Counted from the first letter of the stretch, positions 9,290 to 18,800 are shown. The stretch is 64,000 bases of DNA from Cohnella baijiui (GCF_020731285.1 NZ_JAJFOW010000038.1:1-64000), one strand, 5' to 3'. Made by a program: numbers and translations. The notes: a model not told the origin generated them from the letters alone.

Positions 9290-9352
9290 CCCGATTCGGC
9301 GGGTATTTCAGCTCGTATTTTTGTAAAGGGAAAAAGAAAGGGGAAGGTCGAT

Positions 9353-11470
9353 ATGTTACGAAAGCATCCGCCGATCAGCGGCAGCATTCCGGACTTTATG
9401 CACGGCGCCGACTACAACCCGGACCAGTGGCTGCACGACCCGGCCGTGTTGGAGGAGGACATCCGGCTCATGAAGTTGGCCGGCTGCAACGTGATGGCCG
9501 TCGGCATCTTCGCCTGGGCGGCGATGGAGCCGGAGGAGGGGCAGTTCGAATTCGACTGGCTGGACCGCGTACTCGATCGCTTCGCGGAGGAAGGGCTGTT
9601 CGCCTGGCTCGCGACGCCGAGCGGCGCGCGGCCGGCCTGGATGTCGGAGCGCTACCCCGAGGTGCTGCGCATCGGCGCGAACCGAGTGCGCAATCTGCAC
9701 GGACATCGGCACAACCACTGCTATACGTCGCCGGTCTACCGGGAGAAGACGGCGATCCTGAACGCCAAGCTCGCTTCGCGCTATGCGCGCCATCCGGCCG
9801 TCGTCGGCTGGCACATCTCCAACGAATACGGCGGCGACTGCCACTGCGAGCTGTGCCAGGAGGCGTTCCGCGAATGGCTGCAGGCGCGGTACGGCACGCT
9901 GGACGCGTTGAACGCGGCCTGGTGGACGAGCTTCTGGGCGCACACGTACACAAGCTGGTCCCAGATCGAGTCGCCGACCCCCCATGGAGAGACGATGGTC
10001 CATGCGCACAACCTGGATTGGCGGCGGTTCGTCACGGACCGCACGGTCGACTTTTGCGCCCATGAAATCGCGGTCGTGCGTCCGTTCAACCCCGATCTGC
10101 CGGTCACGACGAACATGATGGACTGGTACGAGGGGCTGGACTACCGCCGCTTCGCCGGCTTGCTCGACGTCATTGCCTGGGACGCGTACCCGACCTGGCA
10201 CGATGCGGCGGACGACAGCCGAACGGCGGCGTGGTTTGCGTTCAACCACGATCTGTTCCGCTCGCTGAAGGACAAGCCGTTCATGCTCATGGAGAGCACG
10301 CCGAGCCTGACCAACTGGCAACCGGTGAGCAAGCTGAAGCGTCCGGGCATGCACCGGCTGTCCTCGCTCCAGGCCGTCGCGCACGGCGCGGACACGGTCC
10401 AGTATTTCCAGTGGCGCAAGAGCCGCGGCTCCAGCGAAAAGCTGCACGGCGCCGTGGTCGATCACGTCGGTCACGAGCATACCCGCGTCTTCCGCGACGT
10501 GGCGGAGCTGGGCGGCGCCCTCGCGGCGCTGCGGGACGTCGTCGGCACGTCGACGCCGGCACGCGCGGCGATCCTGACCGACTGGGACAACCGGTGGGCA
10601 GTCTGCGACGCGCAAGGGCCGCGCAACTGCGGCGTCCATTACGAAGACGCTGTGCTCGACCATTATCGGGCGCTTTGGGCGCTCGGCGTTCCGATCGACG
10701 TCATCGGCTCCGAAGAGGAACGCGACCTCGGCCGCTACGATCTGATCGTCGCGCCGATGCTCTACCTGTGCCGGTCAGAGACGGGGGCGCGGCTGGAGCG
10801 GTACGTGGAGGCGGGCGGCGTCCTCGTGTCCACCTATTGGTCCGGCATCGTGGACGAGCGCGATCTGTGCCATCTCGGCGGTTTTCCCGGGCCGCTGCGG
10901 CGGACGCTCGGCATTTGGGCCGAGGAGATGGACGCGCTGTACGACGGGGAAACGAACAGCCTGGTCCCCCTCGACGGGCCGAACGGAGCGGCGGAGGAGC
11001 GGAAGGAGCCGGAAGGCGGACGCATACTCCTCGGCCGCGCCTATGTGTCCAGCGAGCTGTGCGAGCTCGTGCACCTGGAGGGGGCGGAGGCGCTCGCGGC
11101 GTACGGCAGCGACTTTTACGCGGGGCGTCCGGCGCTCACGGTGAATCGGCTCGGCGCAGGGAAAGCCTACTACTTGGCGACGCGGGCGGAGCCGGCGTTT
11201 TACGCGGACTTCTACGGGTGGCTGGCGAGCGCGCTGCGCCTGCCCCGCGCGCTGGACACGGCGCTGCCGGACGGCGTCACGGCCCAGGTGCGCACAGACG
11301 GCGAGACGGACTTCGTCTTTGTCCTGAACTTCAGCGGCCGCGAGCGGATCGTGCCTCTGGACGGTCGCGTCTATATCGACGCCGAAACGGGCGAGCCGCT
11401 GTCCGGGCCGGCGCTGACGCTGTCCGCCAACGGCTCGCGGGTGCTGCGGCGGGCATCCGCGAACGGGTAA
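9353..11470 (+). CDS. ganA: Beta-galactosidase, GH42 (GanA-type)
   Basis: A 705-aa cytoplasmic GH42 enzyme releasing galactose from beta-1,4-galacto-oligosaccharides. Catalytic residues are visible: acid/base E158 in WHISNEYGG and nucleophile E314 in MLMESTPS. C123 and the C163/C165/C168 cluster (GDCHCELC) match the family zinc site. Length is normal. GGGGAAGG lies just before the ATG. The 63-bp gap after the GH53 gene holds no terminator, so it is probably the last gene of the permease operon. Substrate choice between galactan fragments and lactose is inferred from neighbours. Confidence 0.93.
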   Translation: MLRKHPPISGSIPDFMHGADYNPDQWLHDPAVLEEDIRLMKLAGCNVMAVGIFAWAAMEPEEGQFEFDWLDRVLDRFAEEGLFAWLATPSGARPAWMSERYPEVLRIGANRVRNLHGHRHNHCYTSPVYREKTAILNAKLASRYARHPAVVGWHISNEYGGDCHCELCQEAFREWLQARYGTLDALNAAWWTSFWAHTYTSWSQIESPTPHGETMVHAHNLDWRRFVTDRTVDFCAHEIAVVRPFNPDLPVTTNMMDWYEGLDYRRFAGLLDVIAWDAYPTWHDAADDSRTAAWFAFNHDLFRSLKDKPFMLMESTPSLTNWQPVSKLKRPGMHRLSSLQAVAHGADTVQYFQWRKSRGSSEKLHGAVVDHVGHEHTRVFRDVAELGGALAALRDVVGTSTPARAAILTDWDNRWAVCDAQGPRNCGVHYEDAVLDHYRALWALGVPIDVIGSEEERDLGRYDLIVAPMLYLCRSETGARLERYVEAGGVLVSTYWSGIVDERDLCHLGGFPGPLRRTLGIWAEEMDALYDGETNSLVPLDGPNGAAEERKEPEGGRILLGRAYVSSELCELVHLEGAEALAAYGSDFYAGRPALTVNRLGAGKAYYLATRAEPAFYADFYGWLASALRLPRALDTALPDGVTAQVRTDGETDFVFVLNFSGRERIVPLDGRVYIDAETGEPLSGPALTLSANGSRVLRRASANG

Positions 11471-11490
11471 GGCCGCTTCGCCGAAGCTCC

Positions 11491-11553
11491 TTGTGAAAAC
11501 ATCCGAATTGTTCACATCCCATCCTGTGCTCCTGGCGCTCCAGCGTTTACGCT
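11491..11553 (+). promoter_or_regulatory. Promoter of secreted galactanase with candidate YesN box
   Basis: The box at 11491-11512 matches 16 of 18 defined positions. The weak -10 TACGCT starts at 11548, exactly 57 bp from the box start. The region also holds TGTGAA...TTCACA dyad symmetry. Confidence 0.55.
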
Positions 11554-11604
11554 AAGCCTGGAGGAGCGACGCTCCCCCCAATCCGACTAACGGGAGGAAT
11601 CGGG

Positions 11605-12654
11605 ATGATGCTTCGCAAGTCGATCGTCTGCCTGCTGTCCGTCATGCTGCTGGCCGCGCTTTGGTTCGCGGGAGCGGGCTCGGAGCCGCGGAAGGCCGAA
11701 GCGGCGCCGGCCTTCGCCAAAGGGGCCGATATCAGCTGGGTGGCCGGCATGGAAGCGCAGGGCTACAAGTGGAAGGACAAAAACGGCGTGCAGCGCGATA
11801 TTCTGGACATTCTCAAAAACGACTACCAGATCAACTCCGCGCGCATCCGCGTCTGGGTCAATCCGTCCTCGGACTACGGCAACGGCTATCTGAACAAGGA
11901 CCGCGCCGCCGCGCTGGCGAAACGAGCCAAGGCGGCGGGGATGAGCGTCATGCTGACGCTGCACTACAGCGACTCCTGGGCCGACCCCGGCAAGCAGACG
12001 AAGCCCGCAGCTTGGGCGGGCTATACGTTCCAGCAGCTCATGGACGCCGTATGGAATTGGACGCGGGACGTTATGACGACGATGCAGGCGAACGGCGTGA
12101 CGCCGGATTGGGTGCAGATCGGCAACGAGACGAACAACGGCATGCTGTGGGAAGACGGGAAGGCTTCGGCCAACATGAAAAACTACGCCTGGCTGGTCAA
12201 CACGGGCAACAACGCCGTCAAGTCGATCAGCAGCGGCACGAAGACGATCGTCCATCTGGCGAACGGGTACGATAATTCCTTGTTCGTCTGGAACATCGGC
12301 GGTCTCGTCGCGAACGGAGCGACCTTCGACATGATCGGCATGTCGCTCTATCCAAGCGCGTCCGACTGGTCGACGAAGGTGACCCAGACGATCGCCAACG
12401 CGAACGACATGATCGCCCGCTACGGCAAGCCGATCATGATCACCGAAATTGGCATGGACTACAATCAGCCCGCCGCAGCCAAGAGCTTCATCGCCGACAT
12501 CAAGACGAAAATCCGCAATTTGTCCGGCGGAAGAGGCGCGGGCGTCTTTTACTGGGAGCCGGAGGCGACGCCGGGATACAACGGCGGCTACGGCAAAGGC
12601 GCTTGGCAATCCGACGGCAAGCCGACTGCCGCGCTGGAAGGCTTCCTGAACTGA
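11605..12654 (+). CDS. ganB: Secreted GH53 arabinogalactan endo-beta-1,4-galactanase
   Basis: A 349-aa exported enzyme that cuts beta-1,4-galactan outside the cell. It has a Sec signal peptide of about 33 residues ending near AEA-A, followed by the GH53 domain: IRVWVNP near 81-87, LHYSDSWADPGKQTKP, acid/base E175 in VQIGNETNNGMLW and nucleophile E281 in IMITEIG. No extra binding module is present. GGAGG lies upstream; either of two adjacent ATG codons (11605, 11608) could be used. It is a single-gene unit with its own YesN-type box and a strong terminator. It would feed galactan fragments to the importer and the intracellular GH53/GH42 pair. Confidence 0.94.
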   Translation: MMLRKSIVCLLSVMLLAALWFAGAGSEPRKAEAAPAFAKGADISWVAGMEAQGYKWKDKNGVQRDILDILKNDYQINSARIRVWVNPSSDYGNGYLNKDRAAALAKRAKAAGMSVMLTLHYSDSWADPGKQTKPAAWAGYTFQQLMDAVWNWTRDVMTTMQANGVTPDWVQIGNETNNGMLWEDGKASANMKNYAWLVNTGNNAVKSISSGTKTIVHLANGYDNSLFVWNIGGLVANGATFDMIGMSLYPSASDWSTKVTQTIANANDMIARYGKPIMITEIGMDYNQPAAAKSFIADIKTKIRNLSGGRGAGVFYWEPEATPGYNGGYGKGAWQSDGKPTAALEGFLN

Positions 12655-12685
12655 AACGCGGCGCATAGCGCCGTTTAAAAGCGAA

Positions 12686-12726
12686 GAACCCCCTCGCATC
12701 CTGCCGATTGCGAGGGGGTTCTTTGA
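12686..12726. terminator. Terminator between ganB and convergent hemL
   Basis: A perfect 13-bp stem, GAACCCCCTCGCA with its complement, loop of 10. T-rich flanks on both sides suggest it serves both converging genes. Confidence 0.85.
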
Positions 12727-12787
12727 TGTTTCCATGGCCTATAGGACTTCAAGTGATATCCGCATTAGCGCCTGCCTGAACGGGCTT

Positions 12788-14104
12788 TTAGCGGCTGATG
12801 GCCCGGAAGCTGGCGTCGGCCGCTTCGAGCGTGGCGTCGATGTCGGCTTCGGTATGCGCCGTGGTGAGGAACCAGGCTTCGTACTTGGAAGGGGCCAGGT
12901 AGATGCCGCGCTCCAGCATCTCGCGGAAGAAGCGGGCGAACGCTTCGCCGTCCGTGTCCTGCGATTCCTCGTAGTTGGTCACCGGATGGTCGCAAAAATG
13001 CGTCGACAGCGCGCCGCCGATCCGATTGATCGTAAGCGGGACGCCGTGGCGGTCGGCCGACGCACGAAGCCCGTCCGCCAGGCGGATGGCCAGCGCCTCC
13101 ATGCGGTCGTAGACGCCGGGCTCGCGCAGCACGTCCAGGCAGGCGATGCCCGCGGCGATCGACGCCGGGTTGCCGGCCATCGTGCCCGCCTGGTAGGCGG
13201 GACCGAGCGGCGCGACCTGGGCCATCACTTCGCGCCGGCCGCCGTAGGCGCCGATCGGCAGGCCGCCGCCGATGATTTTGCCGAGGGCGGTCAAGTCCGG
13301 CTCGATTGCGGCGAAGTCTGTGAACGCCGCAGCGTACGTCTGGGTCGTCCCGTAGTGGAAACGGAACGCCGTGATGACCTCATCGTAAATAACAAGGGCG
13401 CCAGCCGCGCGGGCCATGCGGCACACGTCCTCGAGGAAGCCGGGCTTCGGCATGACCATGCCGAAATTGCCGACGATCGGCTCGACCAGGACGGCGGCGA
13501 TATCGTCGCCCCAGCGCTCGAGGGCTTGCTTCAGGCCGTCCGTTTCGTTGAACGGCACGGTGACGACCTCTTGGGCGATGCTGACCGGGATGCCCGCGCT
13601 GTCGGGAATGCCGAGCGTGGACGGGCCGGACCCGGCCGCGACGAGCACGAGGTCGGAGTGGCCGTGGTAGCAGCCGGCGAACTTCACGATCTTGTTCCGC
13701 CCCGTGGCGGCGCGGGCGACACGGATCGTCGTCATGACCGCCTCCGTGCCGGAGTTGACGAAGCGGACCTTGTCCATCGACGGGATGGCCAGCTTCAGCC
13801 GTTCGGCTAGCGCGACCTCGCCTTCGGTCGGCGTTCCGTAAAGCGTGCCGTTCCGCGCGGCCTGCACGATCGCTTCGGTCACGCGCGGGTGGGCATGGCC
13901 GGTGATGATCGGACCGAATGCCGCCAGATAGTCGAGGTAGCGGTTGCCGTCCACGTCCCAGAAATAAGCGCCCTCGGCGCGCTTCATAAAGACCGGGGCG
14001 CCGCCGCCCACCGCCTTGAACGAGCGGGAGGGGCTGTTGACGCCGCCTACGATATGCTGCTGCGCGGCTTCGTACAGCCGTGCCGATTCGGTTCTTGCGT
14101 TCAT
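12788..14104 (-). CDS. hemL: Glutamate-1-semialdehyde 2,1-aminomutase (PLP enzyme)
   Basis: Converts glutamate-1-semialdehyde to 5-aminolevulinate in the C5 haem pathway. The 438-aa protein has the class-III aminotransferase layout: [10 protein letters not shown] near the N-terminus, [20 protein letters not shown], the PLP aspartate D241 in YDEVITAFR, and the PLP lysine K276 in [15 protein letters not shown]. It stands alone, not in a hemAXCDBL cluster, so it may be the second paralogue (GsaB type) that many bacilli carry. It is convergent with ganB. Enzyme class is sure; whether it is the main or accessory copy is not visible. Confidence 0.9.
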   Translation of the reverse strand: MNARTESARLYEAAQQHIVGGVNSPSRSFKAVGGGAPVFMKRAEGAYFWDVDGNRYLDYLAAFGPIITGHAHPRVTEAIVQAARNGTLYGTPTEGEVALAERLKLAIPSMDKVRFVNSGTEAVMTTIRVARAATGRNKIVKFAGCYHGHSDLVLVAAGSGPSTLGIPDSAGIPVSIAQEVVTVPFNETDGLKQALERWGDDIAAVLVEPIVGNFGMVMPKPGFLEDVCRMARAAGALVIYDEVITAFRFHYGTTQTYAAAFTDFAAIEPDLTALGKIIGGGLPIGAYGGRREVMAQVAPLGPAYQAGTMAGNPASIAAGIACLDVLREPGVYDRMEALAIRLADGLRASADRHGVPLTINRIGGALSTHFCDHPVTNYEESQDTDGEAFARFFREMLERGIYLAPSKYEAWFLTTAHTEADIDATLEAADASFRAISR

Positions 14105-14167
14105 ATGAATATCCTCCTGGTCATAACGGTCTTCTCGAGTGCCGAACGGTTAGGCCAGGCCTCGGGG

Positions 14168-14200
14168 AAAAGAAAAACCGCCGTCTGTCGTCCAGACGGC
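14168..14200 (-). terminator. Intrinsic terminator of the LCP gene
   Basis: Read on the minus strand: stem GCCGTCTG with CAGACGGC, 5-nt loop, then a T-rich tail of about ten residues. Confidence 0.85.
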
Positions 14201-14223
14201 AGTTCGGTAAGGCGCTCCCAGCG

Positions 14224-15228
14224 TCAAGGCGACGAGGAAGCGGAAGAGGAGGCGGAAGGCGAGGCCGGCGCTTCCGTCTTGTCCTCGCCGAGCACTTCCT
14301 GCACGTAGTCCCGCAGCTTGTCTTCGTCCGTGATGCCGAGGACGGAGGAGCCGCCGACGTCTTTGTCCGTGAGCAGGTTCATCGGAGGCAGCTGCGCGGA
14401 GCCCGCCTGATGGGACTTGTAGCCGAGGCTCGCGAGCTTCCACATGTCGTCGACCGACATGTTCGTCTCGATGTACGGATTGACCTTGTTCAGGATTTCC
14501 GGGAGCTTCAGGATGTTCCAGCCGGTCTGCAGCTTGTCGGCCACGGCCCCCAGGAAGGCGCGCTGGCGCTCCGTCCGGGTAAAGTCGCTCATCGCGTCGT
14601 GGCGGAAGCGGACGTACTGGAGCGCGTGATCCCCGTCCAGATGCTGCTGGCCCTTTTTCAGGTCGATGTCGAACATGTGCTTGTCGGCTTTGGACGTATA
14701 ATGCATGTCTTTCTCCACGTAGAAGTCCACGCCGCCGATCGCGTCGACGAGCTTGATGAAGCCTTGGAAATCGGCGTACACATAATATTGAATATCGAGG
14801 CCCGTCAGGTCGCCGATCGTCTTCATCGCCAGGTTGGGTCCCCCGAGCGAGAGTGCGGCGTTGATTCGGTTGGAGGCGTGCTCCGGGATCTTCACGTAGG
14901 TGTCGCGGAGAATCGAGAACAGATGCACCCGCTTGGTGGCCGGATCGAACGAAGCGACCAGCATCGAATCCGAACGGGCCGTCTCGCCTTCCTCGAGGCC
15001 GCGGTTGTCCCCGCCCATGAGCAGTACGTTCACCCGCTCGGTCCCGGTCCATTCCGGCGGTTTTTCCTCGGGTTTCTCCTCGAACTGGCCGAAGCGGGAT
15101 TCTTCCTTCGGCTTCTGGAGGTTTTCCAGGCCTTGATAACCTCTGTATACGTACCAAGAGCCGTAGCCGAGCACGATGACCAGCACGGCCAAGACGCTAA
15201 TCAGCGTCCATTTCCACTTTTTCCGCAT
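14224..15228 (-). CDS. LytR-CpsA-Psr (LCP) family cell-wall polymer ligase
   Basis: Membrane-anchored LCP enzyme of 334 aa. LCP proteins attach teichoic acid or other phosphate-linked glycopolymers to peptidoglycan. It has a short cytoplasmic N-terminus, one TM helix at about 8-28, a charged linker, and the LCP domain with NVLLMGGDNR, the conserved ARSDSMLVASFDP, FSILRDTYVKIP and FRHDAMSDFTRTERQRAFL (Arg/Asp active-site residues). The last 15 residues are a Ser/Ala/Pro tail. The ribosome site (AAGGGAA) is modest. It is divergent from the ABC exporter at 15404. Which polymer it transfers is unknown. Confidence 0.93.
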   Translation of the reverse strand: MRKKWKWTLISVLAVLVIVLGYGSWYVYRGYQGLENLQKPKEESRFGQFEEKPEEKPPEWTGTERVNVLLMGGDNRGLEEGETARSDSMLVASFDPATKRVHLFSILRDTYVKIPEHASNRINAALSLGGPNLAMKTIGDLTGLDIQYYVYADFQGFIKLVDAIGGVDFYVEKDMHYTSKADKHMFDIDLKKGQQHLDGDHALQYVRFRHDAMSDFTRTERQRAFLGAVADKLQTGWNILKLPEILNKVNPYIETNMSVDDMWKLASLGYKSHQAGSAQLPPMNLLTDKDVGGSSVLGITDEDKLRDYVQEVLGEDKTEAPASPSASSSASSSP

Positions 15229-15403
15229 CCCTGTGGTTCCCTTCGTTTACGCAGGTGTAGTTGTCCTGTAAGATAGCATGTGCGGGCGAAAGCGGGCAAA
15301 TGAATTTTCCGAAGCCCGTCTGTATGTTTATGCAGCCCGAATCATTAAAATTATAAAGTTTTTCGGCGATTAGAATCAAGTAAAGTCGAAAATGGAGGGA
15401 AAT

Positions 15404-16477
15404 ATGCTAGCCATCGACGTCAAACAGCTGCGAAAACAGTTCAATGTGCAGAAAAACCGAGAAGGCCTCAAAGGCGCCATGCTCGACCTGTTCAAGCGGG
15501 AGCATACCCAAGTGACGGCCGTCAAGGATATCAGCTTCGAGATTCCGCAGGGCGAAATCTGCGGCTATATCGGGGAGAACGGAGCCGGCAAATCGACGAC
15601 GATCAAGATGCTGACGGGCATACTCGTCCCGACGTCCGGCCACATTCAAGTGAACGGGTTCGTCCCGCACAAGGACCGCGAACGGTTCGTGCAGGGTATC
15701 GGCGTCGTCTTCGGACAGCGCAGCCAGCTATGGTGGGACATCGGCGTGATCGAGTCGTTTCGCCTGCTGCGCAAGGTGTACCGCGTGGGCGAAGCCGACT
15801 TCAAGCAGCGTCTGGACGAGCTCGTAGAGACGCTCGCGTTGGGCGAGCTGCTGAACCGCCCGGTGCGCAAGCTGAGCCTGGGTCAGCGGATGCGCTGCGA
15901 GCTGGCGGCGGCGCTGCTGCATCGGCCGTCCATCTTGTTCCTGGACGAGCCGACGATCGGCCTCGACGTCGTCGTCAAGACGGAGATCCGCGAATTTCTG
16001 AAGCGGCTCAACCGCGAGCACGGCACGACGATCTTGCTCACGACGCACGACCTGCAGGACATCGAAGCGCTCTGCTCCCGCGTCATCATGCTGGACGACG
16101 GCCGCATTATCTACGACGGCGGTCTCGAGGAGCTGAAGGCGCGGTGGGGCAAAGGCCGCGAAGTGCAATTCCAGTTCAACGACCCGATCCCGAACGAACG
16201 GCTCGAGGCGCTGACCGGCGGCCTCGACGTCCGCTGGACGAAGGAGAACGAGCAGACCGCCAAAGTGTGGATCCCGCTCGAGATCAACGTGTCGGACGTG
16301 CTGTCGCGGGTCGTCGGGACGACGGACATCAGCGATATCAAAATTTTCGAGACGAGTACCGAGGAGATCGTCCGCGAAATCTACCGGACGGGCAGCGCGG
16401 AGACGGATCAACAGCGCGCGGACGCGAACCTTGACGAGCGCGAGCCCACCGCACGGGCGGAGGCGGTTCGATCGTGA
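15404..16477 (+). CDS. ABC-2 type exporter ATP-binding protein (COG4586-like)
   Basis: ATPase of a three-gene exporter. From the chosen start the protein is 357 aa with Walker A GENGAGKST at 57-65, signature LSLGQ at 157-161 and Walker B ILFLDEP at 177-183, then a C-terminal extension of about 120 residues. An ATG at 15392 overlaps the GGAGGGA ribosome site, so the ATG at 15404 is preferred. Its stop overlaps the GTG of the next gene by 4 nt, implying coupling. The set matches the COG4586/COG4587/COG3694 group of uncharacterised ABC-2 exporters; the cargo is unknown. Confidence 0.93.
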   Translation: MLAIDVKQLRKQFNVQKNREGLKGAMLDLFKREHTQVTAVKDISFEIPQGEICGYIGENGAGKSTTIKMLTGILVPTSGHIQVNGFVPHKDRERFVQGIGVVFGQRSQLWWDIGVIESFRLLRKVYRVGEADFKQRLDELVETLALGELLNRPVRKLSLGQRMRCELAAALLHRPSILFLDEPTIGLDVVVKTEIREFLKRLNREHGTTILLTTHDLQDIEALCSRVIMLDDGRIIYDGGLEELKARWGKGREVQFQFNDPIPNERLEALTGGLDVRWTKENEQTAKVWIPLEINVSDVLSRVVGTTDISDIKIFETSTEEIVREIYRTGSAETDQQRADANLDEREPTARAEAVRS

Positions 16478-17268
16478 CGAGCGCCTATCTCGACTTTATC
16501 CGTATCCGATTTCTCATGATGCTCGCTTACCGCGTGAATTATTACAGCGGCATTATTATTTATGCCATTAACATCGGCGCTTATTACTTCATGTGGAAGG
16601 CCATCTACGGCCAGGCGGACACGCTGGCGGGCTTTACGGTTGCGCAGATGACGACGTACGTGGCCGTATCCTGGATGGCCCGGGCCTTCTACTTCAACAA
16701 TCTCGACAGGGAAATCTCGAACGACATCCGGGACGGCAGCGTGGCGGTGCAGATGACGCGTCCGTACTCCTATCTGATGGTGAAAATGATGCAGGGCTTC
16801 GGCGAAGGGCTGTTCCGCCTCCTGCTGTTCATGGTGCCGGGGATGATCATCGCGACGCTGATCTTTCCGGTGACGCTGCCGGCCGACCCGATGCGCTGGA
16901 TCATTTTCTTCGTGATGATCTGGTTCAGCTTCCTCATCAATTCGCAGCTCAACATTTTGACCGGGCTGTTCGCCTTCTTCGTCGAAAACAACGAAGGGCT
17001 CATGCGGATGAAGCGCGTGGCAGTCGATCTGCTCTCCGGCGTCATCGTACCGATCGCGTTTTTCCCCGAGTGGGCGCGCGCGGTGCTGAACTGGCTGCCG
17101 TTCCAGGCGATCACCTACCTGCCGGGCTCGGTGTTCACGGGCCGGCTGAACGGTGCGGAGACGTGGAGCGCGCTTCTCGTGCAGGTCGTCTGGTTCGCCG
17201 TGCTCATCGTGCCGATTCTCGCGATGTGGCGGTCGGCGAGACGCCGGCTGTTCGTGCAAGGGGGTTGA
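16474..17268 (+). CDS. ABC-2 family exporter permease (COG4587-like)
   Basis: A 264-aa membrane protein starting with GTG inside the overlap GTGA with the ATPase stop. It has about six hydrophobic segments, among them YYSGIIIYAINIGAYYFMW, a strong pair near 110-150 and a last one near 230-250. Sequence such as NNLDREISNDIRDGSVAVQMTRP is typical of this permease family, which pairs with a second, similar permease and a COG4586 ATPase as seen here. Cargo unknown; the family is often annotated only as a putative multidrug or polysaccharide exporter, which I do not claim. Confidence 0.87.
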   Translation: MTSAYLDFIRIRFLMMLAYRVNYYSGIIIYAINIGAYYFMWKAIYGQADTLAGFTVAQMTTYVAVSWMARAFYFNNLDREISNDIRDGSVAVQMTRPYSYLMVKMMQGFGEGLFRLLLFMVPGMIIATLIFPVTLPADPMRWIIFFVMIWFSFLINSQLNILTGLFAFFVENNEGLMRMKRVAVDLLSGVIVPIAFFPEWARAVLNWLPFQAITYLPGSVFTGRLNGAETWSALLVQVVWFAVLIVPILAMWRSARRRLFVQGG

Positions 17269-17272
17269 AACC

Positions 17273-18067
17273 ATGCGAATCGCTTATACGTTCGAGCTGT
17301 TTCGCGAGTATCTCGCCAACTATATCAAGACCAAGCTGACCTATCGCGCCGACTTCTGGGTCGAGGTCGTCAGCGATTTGATGTTTTCGCTCATGAACCT
17401 GGTCTTCATCTTCGTCGTGTTCCAGCACACGCCCGCGCTCGGAGACTGGAACCAGTCGGAAGTCGTGTTCGTCTACGGCTACTTCATGATCGCCCAAGGC
17501 GTCTTCGGCTGTTTCACCAACCTGTGGAACTTCGGCGATCGGTACATCATCAAAGGCGAGATGGACCGCATCCTGACGCGACCGGCCCATTCGCTCGCGC
17601 AGGTCATGCTGGAAAACGTCGATCCCCCGTCTCTGGTCGGCTCGCTCGTCGGCATCGGGATCATGGGCGCCGCATGGGGCGAGCTGGGGCTTCCGTTCCA
17701 TTGGTATGATCCGTTCGTGCTGATCGTGATGGTGATCGGATCCGTCCTTATCTACTCGGGTATCTACACGACGCTGGCGGCGATTTCGTTCTACTCGGAC
17801 GCGCCGACGGGCATCATCCCGCTCATGTACAACATCCAGAGCTACGGGCGCTATCCGATCCAGATTTATAACAAAGGCATCCGCTTCCTGCTGACGTGGG
17901 TGCTGCCGTTCGCGTTCGTCGGCGTTTACCCGGCGTCGTACTTCCTTGCAGAGCATGCGGACCGATCGATGGCGTGGCTGACGCCGGTCGTCGGCCTCAT
18001 CGTCGGGGCGATCGGCCTCGTCGTCTGGAACCGCGGCGTCAAGCGTTACCGCGGCGCTGGTTCGTAA
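17273..18067 (+). CDS. ABC-2 family exporter permease (COG3694-like)
   Basis: Second permease of the exporter, 264 aa from the ATG at 17273, with AAGGGGG about 9 nt upstream. The open frame extends further upstream into the previous gene, but that part has no ribosome site. Six hydrophobic stretches are visible. The line FGDRYIIKGEMDRILTRPAHSL parallels the DGSVAVQMTRPYSYL segment of the other permease, as expected for a heteromeric pair. A strong terminator follows 15 bp later and ends the three-gene unit. Confidence 0.87.
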   Translation: MRIAYTFELFREYLANYIKTKLTYRADFWVEVVSDLMFSLMNLVFIFVVFQHTPALGDWNQSEVVFVYGYFMIAQGVFGCFTNLWNFGDRYIIKGEMDRILTRPAHSLAQVMLENVDPPSLVGSLVGIGIMGAAWGELGLPFHWYDPFVLIVMVIGSVLIYSGIYTTLAAISFYSDAPTGIIPLMYNIQSYGRYPIQIYNKGIRFLLTWVLPFAFVGVYPASYFLAEHADRSMAWLTPVVGLIVGAIGLVVWNRGVKRYRGAGS

Positions 18068-18081
18068 TTGGGCGATATGGA

Positions 18082-18122
18082 CCGTCCCTCTCCAGGCGAA
18101 GCCTGGGGAGGGGCGGTTTTTT
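18082..18122 (+). terminator. Intrinsic terminator of the ABC-2 exporter operon
   Basis: A 16-bp stem (18082-18097 with 18101-18116, one G.T pair), GAA loop, then TTTTTT. Confidence 0.95.
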
Positions 18123-18141
18123 GATGGGCCGCGGGGTGGGA

Positions 18142-18800
18142 GGGGGGAGCGGGGAAAAGTAACGTGCTTGGGCGCGCTGTGGCGTCTGTAGGGTGGTGAG
18201 CGGAACAAAGTACCGTACATAGGCGTGGAATGGCGTCTGTAGGGTGATGAGCGGAACAAAGTACCGTACATAGGCGTGGAATGGCGTCTGGAAGGCGATG
18301 AGTGGTAAATGTTACCGCACATGGTCGCATGAATGCGTCAGGAGGGTGATGAGCGGAACAACGTACCGTACATAGGGCGCGATGCGGCGTCGGAGAAGGG
18401 ATGAGTGGTAAAAGTTACCGCACATTCGATCGCGTGAATGCGTCTGAAGGCGATGAACGGAAAAGTACCGAACATGAGCGTGTTACGGCGTCTGGAGGGT
18501 GATGAGCGGAACAACGTACCGTACATGGGCGCGCTGTGGCGTCGGAGAGGGCATGAGCGGTAAATAGTACCGTACATAGGTGTGAGATGGTGTCTGGAAG
18601 GTGATGAGTGGTAAGAGTTACCGCACATAGTCGCGTGAATGCGTCGGAGAGGGCGATGAGCGGAACAACGTACCATACATAGGCGCGATGCGGCGTCGGA
18701 GAGGGGGGAGTGGTAAGAGTTACCGCACATAGTCGCGTGAATGCGTCGGAGAGGGCGATGAGTGGTAAGACGTTCGCGCATGGGCGCGATGCGGCGGGGG
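18142..18800. repeat. Tandem array of about thirteen 51-bp units, two alternating variants
   Basis: The landmark T of TACCG (TAACG in the first unit) falls at 18160, 18211, 18262, 18313, 18364, 18416, 18466, 18517, 18568, 18619, 18671 and 18721, with a decayed copy near 18773: a period of 51 plus or minus 1 bp. Variant A carries GCGGAACAAMGTACCGTACAT, variant B GTGGTAARAGTTACCGCACAT. Each core can form a small hairpin, CGGAAC/GTACCG in A and GTGGTAA/TTACC(G)CAC in B. No credible gene lies between 18123 and 18954. The tract sits between the exporter terminator and the lacI promoter. Confidence 0.93.

Noticed and set aside
15392-15403. Earlier ATG for the ABC ATPase
   Set aside because: It overlaps the GGAGGGA ribosome site; the ATG at 15404 has correct spacing.
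18142-18800. CRISPR array
   Set aside because: The whole 51-bp unit is similar, with no constant repeat and unique spacer pattern, and there are no cas genes.
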